The notes under the pieces: model-generated | What the model was told of the DNA's origin: nothing | Seen by the model: only the letters and a program-made list of their open reading frames with translations | Database searches by the model: none | In this document: in pieces, positions 26,720 to 34,659 of the stretch | How the letters are laid out: every line of letters starts with the position of its first letter | Position numbering within the stretch: position 1 is the first letter of the stretch | Origin: Opitutia bacterium Tous-C1TDCM | Lineage (GTDB): Bacteria > Verrucomicrobiota > Verrucomicrobiia > Opitutales > Opitutaceae | Direction of reading: 5' to 3' | Length of the DNA: 52,987 nucleotides | Assembly: GCA_002288455.1 (NCBI GenBank) | Contig: NEUS01000010.1 | Coordinates: 1 to 52,987, forward strand | Made by a program: the position numbers and the translations under genes

Positions 26720-28150
26720 CTACGGCCGGTTTTCCGGCGGCGGTTTCCGCTCCGCCGCCTGCTGCCGCCGCCGGTCGAAGGCGCGCGGATCCACGAGATT
26801 CACCAGCGCCGTCGCCGCCCGCAGCGGCCGCCAAATCGCGTCCCCGATCACCAGCGGCTCCACCGCCTGGTCCTTGTTGTCCGGCAACTGCGCGAACCAC
26901 GGCATCAGCAGCACCGCGCCGCCCGCCACGACGAGAAAGAAGATCTGGAAAACCTCCGGGTCGATCGCCCGCGATGCGCCGTCCGCCTGCTTCAGGAACA
27001 GCCCCCACACCATCGGCGACACCCCGCCCATGAACGCCGTCACCGCCCCGTGGATCGACACGCCCAGCGTGCGCTCCTCCCCCGTCAGAATGCGCGGCAG
27101 GTAGTTCAGGTTGGCGATCGCCCACGTCACCGTCGCCAGCCCCAGCAGCGCGTAGAGGACATAGATCAGCCCCCGGCCGCCGAATCCGTTTTCCAAATAC
27201 AGCCACCACAGGCCCGCCGTGACCGCGAAGATCCCCAGCGCCGCCTGGAAAAACGGCTTCGCCCCCCGGCGGTCGATGTGCCGCCGGATCAGCCACGCCC
27301 CCGCCATCACGCCGAGGTAGCGCAGCACCTCGAAGAGCATGATCTGCCCGCTCGAAAGCCGCGGCCCGGCCTTGAGGAAGTACGCCGCAAAGGGCGGGAT
27401 CGGCGTCGACAGCACCGCGCACGCCACCGCCAGCCAGACGTAGCTGCGGAAATGCGAGGGGCGGAACAGCAGCCGCGGCGTGTCCCGCAGCACCGAACCG
27501 AGATTGATCGACTCCGGCCGCGGCGCATCCGGCAGCCGCTTGAGCGAATAATAGCTGATCAGCGATCCCGCCAGCGCGATGCCGTACTGCGCCAGCACGG
27601 CGGGATAAACCGGCAAAAACGCAAACAGCGCCGCGCTCGCCAGCAAAGTCGCCACGCCCGCCACCGCCGACACGAATTGGTCGCTCGAAAAATAGCGGCC
27701 GCGCAGGCCCTCCGGCAAAATGGCGTAGAACCAAGACGCCCCCGACGCCACGCCGATCGACCGGAACACGCAGAAAAGAAACACGCTCCAGATCAGCGCC
27801 TGGATCATCCACGGCCGCTCCGGCGAACCCGTCATCATCAGCAGCGACAGCCCCGGCGGCACCGCGAGAAAAATGCTCCGCGTCCGCCACCCGCCCAGCA
27901 TCAGCCCTTTGAAACCGAAGCGCGGCAACAGCGCCGTCGACACGATCTGCAGCGGCGTCAGCACGAACACGAACGAGTACGCCAGCGCCGTCTGGAACGG
28001 CGTCGCCCCCAGCTGCTCCGCAAACAGCACCATCGGCGTGCCGATCGCGATCTGCCAGGTGAGCGCATTGAAAAACGCGAACACCAGCCCGGGCCGGAAC
28101 GGCGCGAGCTCGGGATCGGATTTGGCAGTCGGGAAAAGTGAAAAACGCAC
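26720..28150 (-). CDS. MFS-type membrane transporter
   Basis: Inner-membrane protein of 476 residues with about 12 hydrophobic segments, in a major facilitator layout (two six-helix halves with a loop at about residues 215-240). Features include LVFAFFNALTWQIAIGTPMVLF, LPRFGFKGLMLGGWRTR (a loop 2-3 type basic segment), RGRYFSSDQFVSAVAG and the second-half LSSGQIMLFEVLRYLGVMAGAW. It resembles the uncharacterised MFS transporters common in Verrucomicrobiota and Planctomycetota. Substrate unknown. The C-terminus is a basic, Pro-rich tail. ATG at 28150. It lies between mutL and argH on the same strand, separated from argH by a 316-base repeat element. Confidence 0.85.
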   Translation of the reverse strand: MRFSLFPTAKSDPELAPFRPGLVFAFFNALTWQIAIGTPMVLFAEQLGATPFQTALAYSFVFVLTPLQIVSTALLPRFGFKGLMLGGWRTRSIFLAVPPGLSLLMMTGSPERPWMIQALIWSVFLFCVFRSIGVASGASWFYAILPEGLRGRYFSSDQFVSAVAGVATLLASAALFAFLPVYPAVLAQYGIALAGSLISYYSLKRLPDAPRPESINLGSVLRDTPRLLFRPSHFRSYVWLAVACAVLSTPIPPFAAYFLKAGPRLSSGQIMLFEVLRYLGVMAGAWLIRRHIDRRGAKPFFQAALGIFAVTAGLWWLYLENGFGGRGLIYVLYALLGLATVTWAIANLNYLPRILTGEERTLGVSIHGAVTAFMGGVSPMVWGLFLKQADGASRAIDPEVFQIFFLVVAGGAVLLMPWFAQLPDNKDQAVEPLVIGDAIWRPLRAATALVNLVDPRAFDRRRQQAAERKPPPENRP

Positions 28151-28249
28151 GCGGCGGGATTCTCAGGCTAGCGCGGCAACGCCGTCCTTGGACAGAACGA
28201 ACCCCGCCCGCCCGATGGCAGGTTCGATGCCAAACCGCGGATCAATTCC

Positions 28250-28452
28250 GGGGACAGGACGGACAGGAGGGCGGCGACCGGATTGACAGGACGAAAACCC
28301 CGGCGCGCGAATCCTGTACCTCCTGTCTCCGAAGATTCTGTCCCTCCTGTCCCAATAAAAAATCTCCGGATCGCAAAAACGCGCCCAGCTCCGCCCTTCC
28401 GGTCCTTTCCTCCCGTCAATCCGCCGGAATCAATCCTGTCCGTCCTGTCCCC
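28250..28452. mobile_element. 203-bp MITE-like element with terminal inverted repeats
   Basis: This fills most of the gene-free stretch 28151-28466. The left end GGGGACAGGACGGACAGGA (28250-28268) is the exact reverse complement of the right end (28434-28452), a 19-bp perfect inverted repeat. The similarity continues inward imperfectly (CCGGATTGACAGG against GGCGGATTGACGGG). The interior has further CTGTCC-type repeats (around 28316-28352) and an AT-rich patch (AATAAAAAATC). No open frame with coding character is seen. The size and ends suit a small non-autonomous transposable element or a large REP-like palindrome; no target duplication could be identified with confidence. Confidence 0.65.
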
Positions 28453-28466
28453 TCGATCGAGGGGCC

Positions 28467-29867
28467 TTACCGCAGCAGCTTCTTCCACCGCGCGAATTGC
28501 CGCGCCACCTGCTTCGGCCCGGGCATGCCCGTGCCTTCGCGTTTCGCCAACGCGCGCTTCAGGTCGAAGATCTCCGCCCAGTCCGCCTTGAACGCCGGGT
28601 GCACGCCTTGCACGTCGGCCACCGTGAGTTCGTTGAGCCCGACGCCCTTCGTTTCCGCGAGCCGCACGATCGCGCCCACCGCATGGTGCGCGTCGCGAAA
28701 CGCCACGCCCTGCAGCACGAGATAGTCCGCCACGTCCGTCGCCAGCAGCGCCGGATCCGCCACCGCCGCCGCGCAACGTTCGCGGTTCACCGTCATGCCC
28801 GCGAGCGTGCCCGCCAGCACGTCGGCGCAGATCGCCGTCTGGTCGAAACTGTCGAACACCGGCGGCTTGTCCTCCTGCAAATCGCGGTTGTAGGTCAGCG
28901 GCAGGCCCTTCGCCAGCGTCAGCAGCGTGTGCAGATTGCCCTGCAGCCGCGCCGATTTGCCGCGGAGCAATTCGCAGGAATCCGGATTCTTCTTCTGCGG
29001 CATCAGCGACGAGCCCGTGCAGAACGCGTCCGGCAATTCCACGAATTTGAATTCGGAGCTCATCCACAGAATGAGGTCCTCCGCGATCCGGGAAATGTGC
29101 ACGCCGAACAGCGCGCAGGCCCCCGCGAACTCGATGAAGAGGTCGCGGTCCGCCACCGTATCCATGGAGTTCTGCGTCACCTGCGGCCGGCCCTTCGCGT
29201 CGACGAACCCGAGCGCCTTCGCCGTGAACTCGCGGTCGATCGGCAGCGTCGTGCCCGCGATCGCGCCCGACCCGAGCGGGCACCAGTTCGCGTGCGCCGC
29301 CACGTCGGCGAACCGCGCCCGGTCGCGTTCCAGCATTTCCATCCAGGCAAAGAGGTGATGCGGCAGATAGACCGGCTGCGCCCGCTGCAAATGCGTATAG
29401 CCCGGGATCAGCACGTCGCGGTTCGCTTCCGCCGCCGCGAGCAGCGCCCGCTCCGCGCCGCGAATCCGTTCCTGCACTACGCCGCAGGCATGTTTGAAAA
29501 ACAGCCGCATGTCCGTCGCGATCTGGTCGTTCCGGCTCCGCGCCGTGTGCAGCTTCGCCGCCGCGGGCACGCGCTTCGTCAGCGCCTGCTCGATGTTCAT
29601 GTGCACGTCCTCGAGCTTCGTCTCCCACGTGAACTTCCCGGCCTCGATCTCGGCCAAGATCGCGTCGAGCCCGGCGTGGATCGCGTCGCGTTCCTTTTTC
29701 GTGATCAGGCCGACGTGCGCCAGCATCGCGGAATGCGCCTTGCTGCCCGCCACGTCGAACGGCGCGAGCCGGCGGTCGAACGAGACGGACTCGCTGAACT
29801 GCAGCATCAACTCGGCGGGTCCGGCGGTAAACCGGCCGCCCCAGGTCGCGTGGGAAGGCTTGGCCAT
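28467..29867 (-). CDS. argH: Argininosuccinate lyase
   Basis: Cytosolic enzyme of arginine synthesis that splits argininosuccinate into arginine and fumarate. The product is 466 residues. Family motifs are complete: TWGGRF at the N-terminus, [33 protein letters not shown], and the signature [12 protein letters not shown] with the catalytic Ser at about residue 285. The ATG at 29867 gives the canonical [13 protein letters not shown] start; the longer upstream frame is non-coding. It is divergent from the small secreted gene at 29968, with 100 bases between the two starts. Confidence 0.96.
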   Translation of the reverse strand: MAKPSHATWGGRFTAGPAELMLQFSESVSFDRRLAPFDVAGSKAHSAMLAHVGLITKKERDAIHAGLDAILAEIEAGKFTWETKLEDVHMNIEQALTKRVPAAAKLHTARSRNDQIATDMRLFFKHACGVVQERIRGAERALLAAAEANRDVLIPGYTHLQRAQPVYLPHHLFAWMEMLERDRARFADVAAHANWCPLGSGAIAGTTLPIDREFTAKALGFVDAKGRPQVTQNSMDTVADRDLFIEFAGACALFGVHISRIAEDLILWMSSEFKFVELPDAFCTGSSLMPQKKNPDSCELLRGKSARLQGNLHTLLTLAKGLPLTYNRDLQEDKPPVFDSFDQTAICADVLAGTLAGMTVNRERCAAAVADPALLATDVADYLVLQGVAFRDAHHAVGAIVRLAETKGVGLNELTVADVQGVHPAFKADWAEIFDLKRALAKREGTGMPGPKQVARQFARWKKLLR

Positions 29868-29967
29868 ATCGGGCCGAGCACACGGTCCGCCGCCCGGCCG
29901 CGCAACGCGAAAGATGCCCGCCGGCTCCGCGCTTGCCGCTCCCGTCGCGCTTCCCATCTTGCCCGCC

Positions 29968-30486
29968 ATGCCGCGCGCCGCCGTCCTCGCCCTCGTCCTC
30001 GCCGTCGCGGCCGGACGCGCCTGGACCGCGGAGTCCGCGCCCACCGCCGCAACCCCGGCGCCCGCTCCCGACTTCGCCCGCGTCGAGGTCGCCCCCGCCA
30101 AGACTTCGATCTACATCGGCACCGTGAGCCTGACGATGCCCGCCTTCGTGCGCGAGGGCGGCACCTACATCTCCGCCTACACCGCGAAGGTGTTTCCCTA
30201 TTTCTTCTACAACGAAGCCGGCCGCCTCGCGATCGACTTCTCCGACGCCCAACTCGCGCGCCTCGCCGGCGGGGAAACCGTCGAGTTCACGGGCCGCGCG
30301 CTGCGCACCGACGGCGCCGTCCACCGCCTCGAAGGCCGCGCCGCCCCCGCGGACGCTCTCTCCGGCAAACTCAAGGTCCGCGTCTTCGTCTCCGCCCGCA
30401 TCGAGCTCATCTTCAACACGACCTATCGCTTCGCGCCCGCGTCGATAAAACCGGAATTCGGAGACCGGAAACCGGAAAGTCACTGA
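29968..30486 (+). CDS. Small secreted protein of unknown function
   Basis: Product of 172 residues with a signal peptide ([20 protein letters not shown]) and an Ala/Pro-rich linker, then a compact beta-rich domain ([33 protein letters not shown] pattern, [20 protein letters not shown]). No family is recognised. The last 13 or so residues ([14 protein letters not shown]) are encoded by a heptamer array at 30448-30482, so the natural end was probably shortly after NTTYRFAP and the stop was moved by repeat insertion. ATG at 29968 chosen for the signal peptide. Divergent from argH. Confidence 0.75.
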   Translation: MPRAAVLALVLAVAAGRAWTAESAPTAATPAPAPDFARVEVAPAKTSIYIGTVSLTMPAFVREGGTYISAYTAKVFPYFFYNEAGRLAIDFSDAQLARLAGGETVEFTGRALRTDGAVHRLEGRAAPADALSGKLKVRVFVSARIELIFNTTYRFAPASIKPEFGDRKPESH

Positions 30487-30640
30487 GGCGAGCTGATAGC
30501 TTTCAGCATTCAGCATTCAGCGATTGGAGCACTCCGGCAACCCGCACCCCGCAATCCGCGATCCGCATTTTCCCCGTTTCGCCTTCCGCCTTTCGCCTTT
30601 CGCCTTTCGCCTTTCCGGTCTCCGGTTTCCGCACTCCGGT
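30448..30640. repeat. Cluster of four heptamer arrays
   Basis: Arrays run through the end of the small secreted gene and the spacer before the ferritin-like gene: AAACCGG AATTCGG AGACCGG AAACCGG AAAGTCA (30448-30482), AGCTTTC AGCATTC AGCATTC AGCGATT (30498-30525), CCCGCAC CCCGCAA TCCGCGA TCCGCAT (30541-30568) and nine units from TTCGCCT to CTCCGGT (30578-30640). All have an exact 7-base step. The last one abuts the stop of the ferritin-like gene. The arrays lie between two convergent genes. Confidence 0.85.
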
Positions 30641-30641
30641 C

Positions 30642-32087
30642 TTATCCCGAGGCCAGGTCCTTCAGGTCCGCCCGCGCCGCCGCGTAGCTCGTCGCGTACG
30701 CGAGCGTCTTCGGATCCGGCGTCGTGCCGCGCAAGGCGCACGCCGCGCGGTACAGCTCCGGCCACCAATTCTCGTGCTTGGTCAGGCCCTGCGCGACGTA
30801 CGCGTTCCAGTCGATCAGCACCTTCGACCAATTCGCGTCCCCGTACTCGATCGCCTCCTTCACGCTCGCGCACGTGCTCACGTACCAGTCGCGGCCGATC
30901 CGCGCATGCAGCACTTCGTCCGCCCAATCGAAATCCTGGCAGAGCGCGGCAAACGGATCGCCCGACGCCACGCCGACTTCCCATTCGTAGCGCTTGCCGG
31001 TCTTCGGCATCAGGCCCTGCTCGATGAAGTAGAGCACCGCGTGCCGCTCCCGCGGGCCGAGCTGCGTGTTGAGCGCCAGCGACCACGTGAAATTCACGCG
31101 CACGAGTTTCGCCCAATCGATCCCGAGCCGCACGAAGCCCACCTCGCCCAGCATCGCGTGTCGCGCCTCGTCCCAGAGCTGCCGCGTCATGTCCACCGAG
31201 TAACCCCACGGCTTGCCCGGCGTTTCGCGCAAGATCGACGCCATCATCTCCGGCACGTCGATTTCGCGCAGCCGCTTGTAGAGCATCATCAGCACCTTGT
31301 CCGCCGGCGCGAAGCTCTCGTCGTAAAGGAACACCTCCGCGTGCACCCCCATGTTGTACGGATCGGGGAAGCGTTCGTCGCGCTGCGGCTTCGGGTCGTA
31401 GACAAATGCCGCCGCCGCCAAGGCCTGCCCCGCCGGCCACGGCACGACCGGCGCCGTGCCGTCGAGTCCGCCCGCCACCGCCAGCAGCGTCTCCAGCCGC
31501 GTCCGCCAGGCCGCATGCGCCGCGCGCACCGCCGGCGTCGCGTACGCGGCGAGCGCCTGCGTGCCGTACGTCGCCATGTCGCCGACTTCGAGCGCGGCAA
31601 ACCGGCACACGCGCACGCTCGGGCTGTCGGCCAAGGGATTCGTTTCCCGGCGATAGCGCTCCAACGCGTCCGCCAGTGCCGGCACCGCGACATCGTACAA
31701 GCCAAGCAGCAGACTCTCGGTCGCCGGCGTCGCGAGGATCTCGTCGAAGCACACCTCGAGCGCGCGGTCGGGCACGACGTCGAGTCCCAGCGGCGGCTCG
31801 CGCATTTCGCCGACGCGTTTGCGCAGCGCCGCCGCGTGTTCCGCCGCGTAGTAAGCGTGCAAACTGAACGCCATTTTCAGTTCGTACGCCGGCTCGGCCG
31901 TGAGCCGCGCGATCCAGATTTCGTGCAGCCGCTTGAACGCATAGTGCAGCCGCTTCAGGCGCGCGACGCACGCGTCGACCCCGAGCCCGGGCACCGCCGC
32001 CTGCGGCAGCGTGCACAAGCCTGCGACCGGCGGCAGGTCGCGGTACGAACGGTAGGTCGCAGGGGAAATCGGCGCGGAGGTCGTCAT
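30642..32087 (-). CDS. Ferritin-like superfamily protein (putative diiron)
   Basis: Soluble helical protein of 481 residues with no signal peptide. Two segments look like metal-binding helices of the ferritin-like fold: a first with ELKMAFSLHAYYAAEHAA at about residues 67-84 (E and E-x2-H spacing) and a second with LWDEARHAMLGEV at about 303-315 (E-x2-H), each paired with other Glu-rich helices (MGVHAEVFLYDESF at about 250). This fits a di-iron oxygenase or oxidase-like protein, but no specific family is recognised. ATG at 32087. No redox partner gene is adjacent. The stop at 30642 touches a heptamer array. Confidence 0.68.
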   Translation of the reverse strand: MTTSAPISPATYRSYRDLPPVAGLCTLPQAAVPGLGVDACVARLKRLHYAFKRLHEIWIARLTAEPAYELKMAFSLHAYYAAEHAAALRKRVGEMREPPLGLDVVPDRALEVCFDEILATPATESLLLGLYDVAVPALADALERYRRETNPLADSPSVRVCRFAALEVGDMATYGTQALAAYATPAVRAAHAAWRTRLETLLAVAGGLDGTAPVVPWPAGQALAAAAFVYDPKPQRDERFPDPYNMGVHAEVFLYDESFAPADKVLMMLYKRLREIDVPEMMASILRETPGKPWGYSVDMTRQLWDEARHAMLGEVGFVRLGIDWAKLVRVNFTWSLALNTQLGPRERHAVLYFIEQGLMPKTGKRYEWEVGVASGDPFAALCQDFDWADEVLHARIGRDWYVSTCASVKEAIEYGDANWSKVLIDWNAYVAQGLTKHENWWPELYRAACALRGTTPDPKTLAYATSYAAARADLKDLASG

Positions 32088-32181
32088 GACGGAAAACAAA
32101 GGGGCGAGTCGGGCTCCCCCGACCCAATCCACCCGCCGCCCCCGCGCAACGCCGGAAAGGAAGCGCACGGAGCGGTCGGCT

Positions 32182-32251
32182 ATCAGCGGTCAGCCGTCAG
32201 CGATCAGCGATCGGCTGACCGCTCTCTCAACTCTCAGCTCTCAACGCTCAA
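32182..32251. repeat. Heptamer array overlapping a gene end
   Basis: Ten 7-mers in exact phase: ATCAGCG, GTCAGCC, GTCAGCG, ATCAGCG, ATCGGCT, GACCGCT, CTCTCAA, CTCTCAG, CTCTCAA and CGCTCAA. The array spans the stop codon of the DUF3817 gene (32234-32236), so its last residues (SELSVES) are repeat-encoded. The rest fills the 146-base spacer between this gene and the ferritin-like gene. Confidence 0.82.
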
Positions 32252-32551
32252 CTCCGATTCCTCCTTCAGCATCTTCGCCTCGACCACAAACGGCCCCGCC
32301 GGCACCAGACTCGCCGCGAGCACGATGGCCGTGCGTTTCCACGACCAGTCGCGGTCGAGCGCGGTCTGAATCGCCGCGAGCACGTAGAGCATGAAGAGCA
32401 CGCCGTGCGCCATGCCCACCACGCGCACCCCGAGCGGCCAATCGGCGAAATACTTCAATGGCATCGCCACGCCCAGCAGCAGCAGGAAGGACCAGCCTTC
32501 CCACAGCCCGATGATCCGCAGCCGCCCCAACGACGTTTTCAACGTGTGCAT
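32234..32551 (-). CDS. DUF3817 family membrane protein
   Basis: Small inner-membrane protein of 105 residues with three hydrophobic segments (about residues 12-38, 44-65 and 75-97). The pattern RIIGLWEGWSFLLLLGVAMPLKYFADWP, then GMAHGVLFMLYVLA, and W.WKRTAIVLAASLVPAGPFVVEAKML matches DUF3817, an uncharacterised family often found alone or next to respiratory genes. ATG at 32551 chosen as it gives the canonical N-terminus; longer frames upstream lack coding character. Its last residues come from a heptamer array. Confidence 0.88.
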   Translation of the reverse strand: MHTLKTSLGRLRIIGLWEGWSFLLLLGVAMPLKYFADWPLGVRVVGMAHGVLFMLYVLAAIQTALDRDWSWKRTAIVLAASLVPAGPFVVEAKMLKEESELSVES

Positions 32552-32998
32552 AGGCTCCAAACTCCGACGCCTCCGCCGCACGAGTCGAGCCGCCACCGGC
32601 ATTTTCCGCGGTGAATTCCCGCCGAATTTTCCACGGCGCACCGGGCGACGGGACATTGCCGGAGAGGGACAGGATCGACCGGAGACCACACCGGGAAGAA
32701 ACCGGACGGCGACCGCCGCGACGTTGCTTCCGCGGGATTGGCAAAACGGCAACGCGAACGCGGCACACGCTTCCGCCTGCCTCGCTTCGGATGCCCGCAT
32801 AAACCGACCCAGTCCGGAACCCCAATTTCCGTCCCGCGAATTCCCTCTCCCCAATCAGGACACCTTCGCCGTCCGAGGTTCGAAAATCCGCAATCCGCAT
32901 TCCGCAACCCGCAATCCACACTCGATACCGCCTGCCAATAGCCTTGCCGGTTGCCGGCGGCCGGCAAAGCTGCCGCCCCGGCTTCCCCCCACTGCTGC
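32552..32998. other. Gene-free spacer between divergent genes
   Basis: This 447-base stretch lies between the divergent starts of the DUF3817 gene and the membrane protein at 32999. It holds a heptamer array, ATCCGCA ATCCGCA TTCCGCA ACCCGCA ATCCACA (32886-32920), and a small perfect hairpin TTGCCGG-CGG-CCGGCAA (32951-32967) close to the next start. Open frames in it have no protein-like composition. No tRNA or recognisable RNA gene is seen. Promoters for both genes must lie here, but no confident -35/-10 pair was found. Confidence 0.6.
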
Positions 32999-34495
32999 AT
33001 GAACCAATCGAACCGCCGCCGCGACGATGCGCCGTCCGAGCCCTGGCTGGAGCGGCCGGCCTGGACCCACCCGCTGGGTATCGCGCCGCAGGACCCGCGC
33101 GGGCTTCAACCCGTCTACACCATCTTGGTGGTCGTTTGCGCGCTCTTCGCGTTCTCCAATCTCTATCTCCTGATCGGCGGCGTCGCCGGCGCGTTGGCGG
33201 CCAAGGACAAACCCGGCCGCGCGGGCGCGACGACCGACGGCATCGTTTCGACTCTCTTCATGACCGTGGCCTTCGGCGCCGGCACCGTCTGGCTCTGGCG
33301 TCGCCGCGCCGCCCGCGTCAGCCGGACCGCGTTGCTCAACCGCGCGCGTTTCGTTCCCGCCGACTTGCCGATTCCCCTCGGCGGCGCGCTTTCCGGACGG
33401 CTCGATCTGCCGGATGAACTGGGCGTCGGCGGCGACGGTCGCAGCTCGATCTACTGCGTGCGACGGACCAGGCGCATCGAGACGGACGAAGGCAAAAAAG
33501 TGGAGCGGGAGGACGTCGAACCCGTCGGCGTCACCAATTCGCGCGTCCTGCCGCTCTCCGCTTGGCAGAGTTCCGGCCGGGATCGGCAAATCCATTTCTC
33601 GGTTCCGGTGCCGCAGGGGCCTCCTTCCGACACCGCCGAGCCGACCCTCGACCGGGCGATCCACGAATGGCGGCTGCACGTGGAGCTCCCGGCCGCGCGG
33701 GGCGACGCCGACCTCATCTTCGTCGTACCCGTGTTTGCCGTGCCGACTGCGACGTCCGCCGCGCCAGAGGCCGCCGCGGAGTGGGCCGCGCCGCCGTTGC
33801 TGCCCCCGCCCGTGGCGCAGTGCCCGGAGGAAATCATCGCCCAGATCGCCATGCCGAGCGCGCCCGTCGCCCGCGACCGCCACGAACTCCGGGAGATTTT
33901 CGCCGCGGGCAAGCTGCGCTTCGGCGACCAACCCGGCGCCGTCGGCGGACAGGCCGTGCGACTCGATCCCAGCTGCGCCTTCAATGTCGTCCTGCTGCGC
34001 GCCTTGGGCACGGCGTTCGTGGTCGGACTGGTTTTCGTCGGCGCCATCGTCCTGCCGTTTTTCGGGAGTGTCGGCCGGTACCTTGCGCTCGGGCCCGTGC
34101 TGCTGGCGCTCTACTTCGCGGCCTGCGGCGCGCGCGACATGTGGCGGACCTGGAGCGGGGCGGTGGCCGTGTGGGCGGAGCCCGACGCCGTGGTCCTGCG
34201 CCGCGCCACCGGGAAGATCGAACGCATTCCGCGCGCGGAGATCGCGCGCTTCGAGATCGTGCCGGTCGGCGGTTCCACCACCGCGCAGTACTTCCGGATC
34301 AACCTCGCCGGCCGTCCGGCGCCCGGAGCCGCGCTGCGCCCGCGCCGCAACCTCGCCGAAGCGGTGCGCACCAGCGAAGCCGCGCAAGCCCTCGCCCACT
34401 GGCTCGCCGACGCCCTCGCCGCTCCCCGGCCCGACGTCATCGTCACCGAAGAAGGCATCGCCCTCATGGAACGGCTCGCCGGCAAACGCCGCTGA
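32999..34495 (+). CDS. Hypothetical membrane protein
   Basis: Product of 498 residues, not recognised. It has a charged N-terminus, two membrane helices at about residues 37-63 (YTILVVVCALFAFSNLYLLIGGV) and 78-98 (IVSTLFMTVAFGAGTVWLW), a large soluble region with an FSVPVPQ beta-like segment, then a second hydrophobic pair at about 335-385 (LLRALGTAFVVGLVFVGAIVLPFF, YLALGPVLLALYFAACG), followed by a C-terminal domain with short beta strands (VAVWAEPDAVVLRR). This resembles membrane proteins that monitor their own surroundings, but no function is suggested. The ATG at 32999 was chosen over an upstream in-frame ATG at 32951, which overlaps a hairpin. Confidence 0.75.
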   Translation: MNQSNRRRDDAPSEPWLERPAWTHPLGIAPQDPRGLQPVYTILVVVCALFAFSNLYLLIGGVAGALAAKDKPGRAGATTDGIVSTLFMTVAFGAGTVWLWRRRAARVSRTALLNRARFVPADLPIPLGGALSGRLDLPDELGVGGDGRSSIYCVRRTRRIETDEGKKVEREDVEPVGVTNSRVLPLSAWQSSGRDRQIHFSVPVPQGPPSDTAEPTLDRAIHEWRLHVELPAARGDADLIFVVPVFAVPTATSAAPEAAAEWAAPPLLPPPVAQCPEEIIAQIAMPSAPVARDRHELREIFAAGKLRFGDQPGAVGGQAVRLDPSCAFNVVLLRALGTAFVVGLVFVGAIVLPFFGSVGRYLALGPVLLALYFAACGARDMWRTWSGAVAVWAEPDAVVLRRATGKIERIPRAEIARFEIVPVGGSTTAQYFRINLAGRPAPGAALRPRRNLAEAVRTSEAAQALAHWLADALAAPRPDVIVTEEGIALMERLAGKRR

Positions 34496-34659
34496 ACAGG
34501 AAAAGCATGCGGTTGGACCCGCATCCTCGGGACCTTCGCGCCCTACCGATCGCAACCCCATTCCCCGCTCCCGCCGCCCACCCGCGGGTGCTCGCGGCCA
34601 CACCGCGAAGGCGGAGGCCGCGTTTTCCCGAGGCGCCTCACCTTTCGGCCGCGCTCCGC

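Noticed and set aside
30578..30640. CRISPR or coding minisatellite
   Set aside because: The unit is 7 bases with no spacers; it lies outside genes except at their ends.
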